A stretch of DNA of 15,367 nucleotides from contig QEUW01000165.1 in the NCBI GenBank assembly GCA_003577005.1, positions 1 to 15,367 of the forward strand, written 5' to 3'. Positions 13,406-15,367 of this stretch are shown piece after piece (within the stretch, counting starts at the first letter, position 1; each line of letters starts with the position of its first letter). The translations under genes and the position numbers were made by a program. This stretch comes from Chloroflexota bacterium. GTDB lineage: Bacteria > Chloroflexota > Anaerolineae > Caldilineales > Caldilineaceae. The notes under the pieces were generated by a model that saw only the letters and a program-made list of their open reading frames with translations, was not told the origin of the DNA and ran no database searches.

Positions 13406-14413
13406 CTACCCTTTCTTGTCATACGAAATACGTGGATCCAGCAAAGGATAGACGATATCCAGCAACAACGTGGCAAGGCCAATGGTGACAATCGAGAAAA
13501 AAACGATCCCTTGCACCAAAAAGTAGTCGGTCTCGCGGATGGCCCGCCACAGCAGCGTGCCGATGCCGGGGTATTGAAAGACGATTTCGACCAGCACAGC
13601 GCCCGAAATCAGATAGCCCAACACCAGCGCCAGCCCCGTCACCTGGGGCAAAATCGCATTGCGGAGCGCATAACGCATAAAAAGCGTCCGCTCGCTCAAC
13701 CCCTTGGCTTCGGCGAAGATCATGTAATCCTCGCCGCGCGTGGTGACCATCATGGCGCGCATCCCCAGCGCCCACCCGCCGATCTGCGCCAGCACGATGG
13801 AGAGCGCCGGCAGGATGGCGTGGCGCACCACATCGAGGGCAAATTTCCAACTGTACTCGGGGATAGCTCCGCGAGGGTAGCCACCGCCTGAAGGCAGCCA
13901 GCGCACATAGAAAGAGAGCAGATAGAGCAAAACCAGCCCCAGTAGATAATAAGGAATGGCATGAAGCGTGATCAGCGGCGGGAAGAGCCACTGGATCACG
14001 CGCGGTGCGCGCGGCCAACCGAAGAGCGCGCCCAGCAGCGTTCCCAGAAAGAACGAGATGAGGAACGACACACCCAACAGGCCCAGGGTCCACGGCAGCG
14101 CACCCATAAACATGTCGATGACCCGGTTGGGATAGTGGGCAATTGAATAGTTGAAATCAAAACGCGCCAGGTCTCTCAAATAGTTAAAATACTGAATATA
14201 GAGCGGCTGGTTTAGACCAAATTTTTCCTCATAGACTTTGATGATCTCTTCCAGCCCCGCCTGTACGCTGCCGCCGATGGTGGCCTCGTACATCAACTTG
14301 TCGCGGATGGGGTCCTGGCCGGAAAGACGGGGTAAAAAGAAATTGACCGTGGCCGCCAGCCAGACGATGACAAAAAAGAAGATGATGCGGCGAATCAGAT
14401 AGTCAATACGCAA
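13406..14413 (-). CDS. ABC importer permease, OppB/DppB type
   Basis: A 335-residue permease with six predicted helices (about 10-28, 110-132, 142-169, 197-217, 259-281, 301-324). The EAA loop is 'AEAKGLSERTLFMRYALRNA' (234-253), matching the family. I chose a TTG start at 14413, reading 'MRIDYLIRRIIFFF'. DppB proteins normally begin just before the first helix, and GGGGAG stands 9 bases upstream. A longer form to a TTG at 14476 would cross two hairpin repeats and add 21 residues with no family match. The large extracytoplasmic loop between helices 1 and 2 (about 29-109) is longer than in E. coli DppB, and similar long loops are seen in oligosaccharide-type members. The gap to the binding-protein gene contains the hairpins that may reduce its expression relative to that gene. 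Confidence 0.93.
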   Translation of the reverse strand: MRIDYLIRRIIFFFVIVWLAATVNFFLPRLSGQDPIRDKLMYEATIGGSVQAGLEEIIKVYEEKFGLNQPLYIQYFNYLRDLARFDFNYSIAHYPNRVIDMFMGALPWTLGLLGVSFLISFFLGTLLGALFGWPRAPRVIQWLFPPLITLHAIPYYLLGLVLLYLLSFYVRWLPSGGGYPRGAIPEYSWKFALDVVRHAILPALSIVLAQIGGWALGMRAMMVTTRGEDYMIFAEAKGLSERTLFMRYALRNAILPQVTGLALVLGYLISGAVLVEIVFQYPGIGTLLWRAIRETDYFLVQGIVFFSIVTIGLATLLLDIVYPLLDPRISYDKKG

Positions 14414-14420
14414 GGTTTGA

Positions 14421-14428
14421 GTCTCCCC
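14421..14428 (-). promoter_or_regulatory. Shine-Dalgarno that sets the TTG start of the DppB-type gene
   Basis: On the minus strand GGGGAGAC, with GGGGAG at 14428-14423, is the only good ribosome site near the 5' end of this gene. It is directly next to the inner hairpin repeat (14429-14459), so hairpin folding could affect access by ribosomes. Confidence 0.65.
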
Positions 14429-14459
14429 GGTGCGTTGCACGCCTTGCGTGCGATGCACC
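14429..14459. repeat. Imperfect hairpin of the GGTGCGTTGCACC family
   Basis: Arms 14429-14441 and 14447-14459 match at 11 of 13 positions with a 5-base loop. It is a degenerate relative of the perfect hairpin at 14475-14515 and shares the GGTGCGTTGCAC unit with it, so the two form a tandem pair. Confidence 0.7.
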
Positions 14460-14474
14460 TGTATGGCTTCGATC

Positions 14475-14515
14475 AAAGGTGCAACGCACCAGGACGCCCG
14501 GTGCGTTGCACCTTT
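14475..14515. repeat. Perfect 16-base inverted repeat between binding-protein and permease genes
   Basis: Arms AAAGGTGCAACGCACC (14475-14490) and its exact inverse (14500-14515) enclose a 9-base loop, starting 6 bases after the binding-protein stop. On the minus strand the stem ends in CCUUU, so it may act as a partial terminator or RNA-stabilising hairpin. Such a structure would give more binding protein than permease, as in many ABC operons. Confidence 0.85.
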
Positions 14516-14521
14516 ATCCTG

Positions 14522-15367
14522 CTACTCCACCGCCTTCAAATTCCACAGCACCATCAGATGCGTCAAGTGCCAGGAGGCGCCGTTGACATAAGCATTATCG
14601 CCTTCGGGCCAATTGGTCCAATAGGTGTTGTTGTGACCAATGCGGTGATAGAGCTCGGTCAAGGGAATATCTGGCAGCTCGGGCAGCCAGATCTCCATCG
14701 CATCGTAGAAGAGATTTTCCAGCGTCTCGTAATCATCCATCGGGGTGACAAAGACCTGGTCCACAATGGCGTCATACTCCGGGTTGGACCACTTGGAGAA
14801 GTTAACCTGGTGGTGCCCCGGCACAGCCTTGCTGGCGCTCTGGTAGAGGCGCAGGGTGTAGTATGGGTCGCGCACGCTGCCGCCGTGGCCAAAGAACTGC
14901 ACCTCGTAATTGCCGCTGCTAAAGCGGTCCAGATAGTCGGGCGGGCTGCTGGGGATCACTTCGATGCCCTGGTTCTTGAGTTGCTCGACGATCACCAATG
15001 CCATCCCGCTCAAGAACTGCGGGAACATGGCATCGATAACGAAGGGTGTGCCGTCGGGTTTGAGCCACTTGCCGTCAGCGTTCTTGGTAAAGCCCGATGC
15101 TTCCAACAGCGCGTTCCCCTTCTCCGGGTTGAACTCGGAGGTGTTGTACTGTTGCAGCAGCGGCTCCACTTTGTTGAAATAACGCATAAGCGGCGGATAG
15201 GGCGGCATGGGCAAGCGCGAGATCGTGTTGGCGCCGGACCAGCCAATCTCTACGACTTGCTCACGGTCGATAAAGTAGCTCAGTGCCCAGCGCACGTTCG
15301 GGTCGTCATAGGGGGGCTGCGACGTGTTGACATACATTGAAATCGGCCACCAGTCCAGATAGCCGTA
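14522..15367 (-). CDS. ABC importer substrate-binding protein, SBP_bac_5 family, C-terminal part
   Basis: The last 281 residues of a family-5 (cluster C) solute-binding protein; its start and signal peptide lie beyond the window. 'VRWALSYFIDREQVVEIGW' and 'YNTSEFNPEKGNALLEASGF' are typical family-5 segments, followed by 'GIEVIPSSPPDYLDRFSSGNYEVQFF' in lobe II and 'WSNPEYDAIVDQV' near the hinge. The family includes dipeptide, oligopeptide, nickel and oligosaccharide binders. The 'PPYPPLMRYF...YNTSEFNPEKGNALLE' style reminds me of oligosaccharide binders of thermophiles, but the ligand cannot be fixed from sequence alone. Many Trp and Tyr residues in the C-terminal part (for example 'WLPELPDIPLTELYHRIGHNNTYWTNWPEGDNAY' region) would suit stacking against sugars. 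It is the first gene of the transporter operon seen here. Confidence 0.92.
   Translation of the reverse strand, partial: YGYLDWWPISMYVNTSQPPYDDPNVRWALSYFIDREQVVEIGWSGANTISRLPMPPYPPLMRYFNKVEPLLQQYNTSEFNPEKGNALLEASGFTKNADGKWLKPDGTPFVIDAMFPQFLSGMALVIVEQLKNQGIEVIPSSPPDYLDRFSSGNYEVQFFGHGGSVRDPYYTLRLYQSASKAVPGHHQVNFSKWSNPEYDAIVDQVFVTPMDDYETLENLFYDAMEIWLPELPDIPLTELYHRIGHNNTYWTNWPEGDNAYVNGASWHLTHLMVLWNLKAVE

Noticed and set aside
14417..15340. A 307-codon open frame on the plus strand opposite the binding-protein gene.
   Set aside because: It mirrors the codon pattern of the clear SBP_bac_5 gene on the other strand, has no ribosome site and shows no family features; it is a product of G+C-rich codon bias.

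Overview
The window reads as chromosomal DNA of a G+C-rich bacterium, most likely a Chloroflexota (Anaerolineae/Caldilineae-like) organism. This is inferred from the mix of genes: a diverged GroEL paralogue, an Asp-box propeller protein, a DUF421 protein, a PQQ-type sugar dehydrogenase lipoprotein and a Dpp/Opp-type ABC operon. Several intergenic gaps also carry unrelated palindromic repeats. No 16S or other marker gene is present, so the assignment is tentative. There is no tRNA, rRNA, CRISPR array, insertion sequence or transposase.

Left region (1-1431), minus strand: a RidA-family protein (820-1272), a GNAT acetyltransferase (250-705) and the start of an SMP-30/gluconolactonase-like protein (1-253). 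The last two overlap by 4 bases (ATGA). A strong sigma70-type promoter drives the RidA gene leftward. A second promoter, an extended -10 lying directly before the start codon, drives a GroEL-like gene rightward, apparently as a leaderless message.

Centre-left (1440-7009): the GroEL-like chaperonin (1440-3053) has Glu where GroEL has its catalytic Asp398, and it lacks the GGM tail. A hairpin repeat separates it from a 642-residue Asp-box beta-propeller protein with no visible signal peptide. Convergent to these is a leftward membrane cluster: a four-helix unknown, a membrane-anchored beta-rich unknown and a DUF421 protein.

Centre (7010-8856): a 495-base gene-free stretch with two divergent -10 elements, then a sugar dehydrogenase lipoprotein read rightward and a perfect 19-base inverted repeat.

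Right (8860-15367), all minus strand: a five-gene Dpp/Opp-type ABC importer in the order substrate-binding protein (partial), permease, permease, ATPase, ATPase, with 4-base overlaps or a 6-base gap after the first gene. A hairpin pair lies between the binding-protein and permease genes. Downstream is a two-gene unit: a stand-alone FtsK/SpoIIIE motor without membrane or gamma domain, and a small membrane protein. Its promoter (TTGACA, 17 bases, TAAAAT) has a LexA-box-like palindrome in the spacer. The 136-base leader that follows contains a convincing intrinsic terminator whose 5' arm can instead pair with an upstream segment. This SOS-promoter plus attenuator arrangement over a minimal FtsK motor is the most interesting structure I found.
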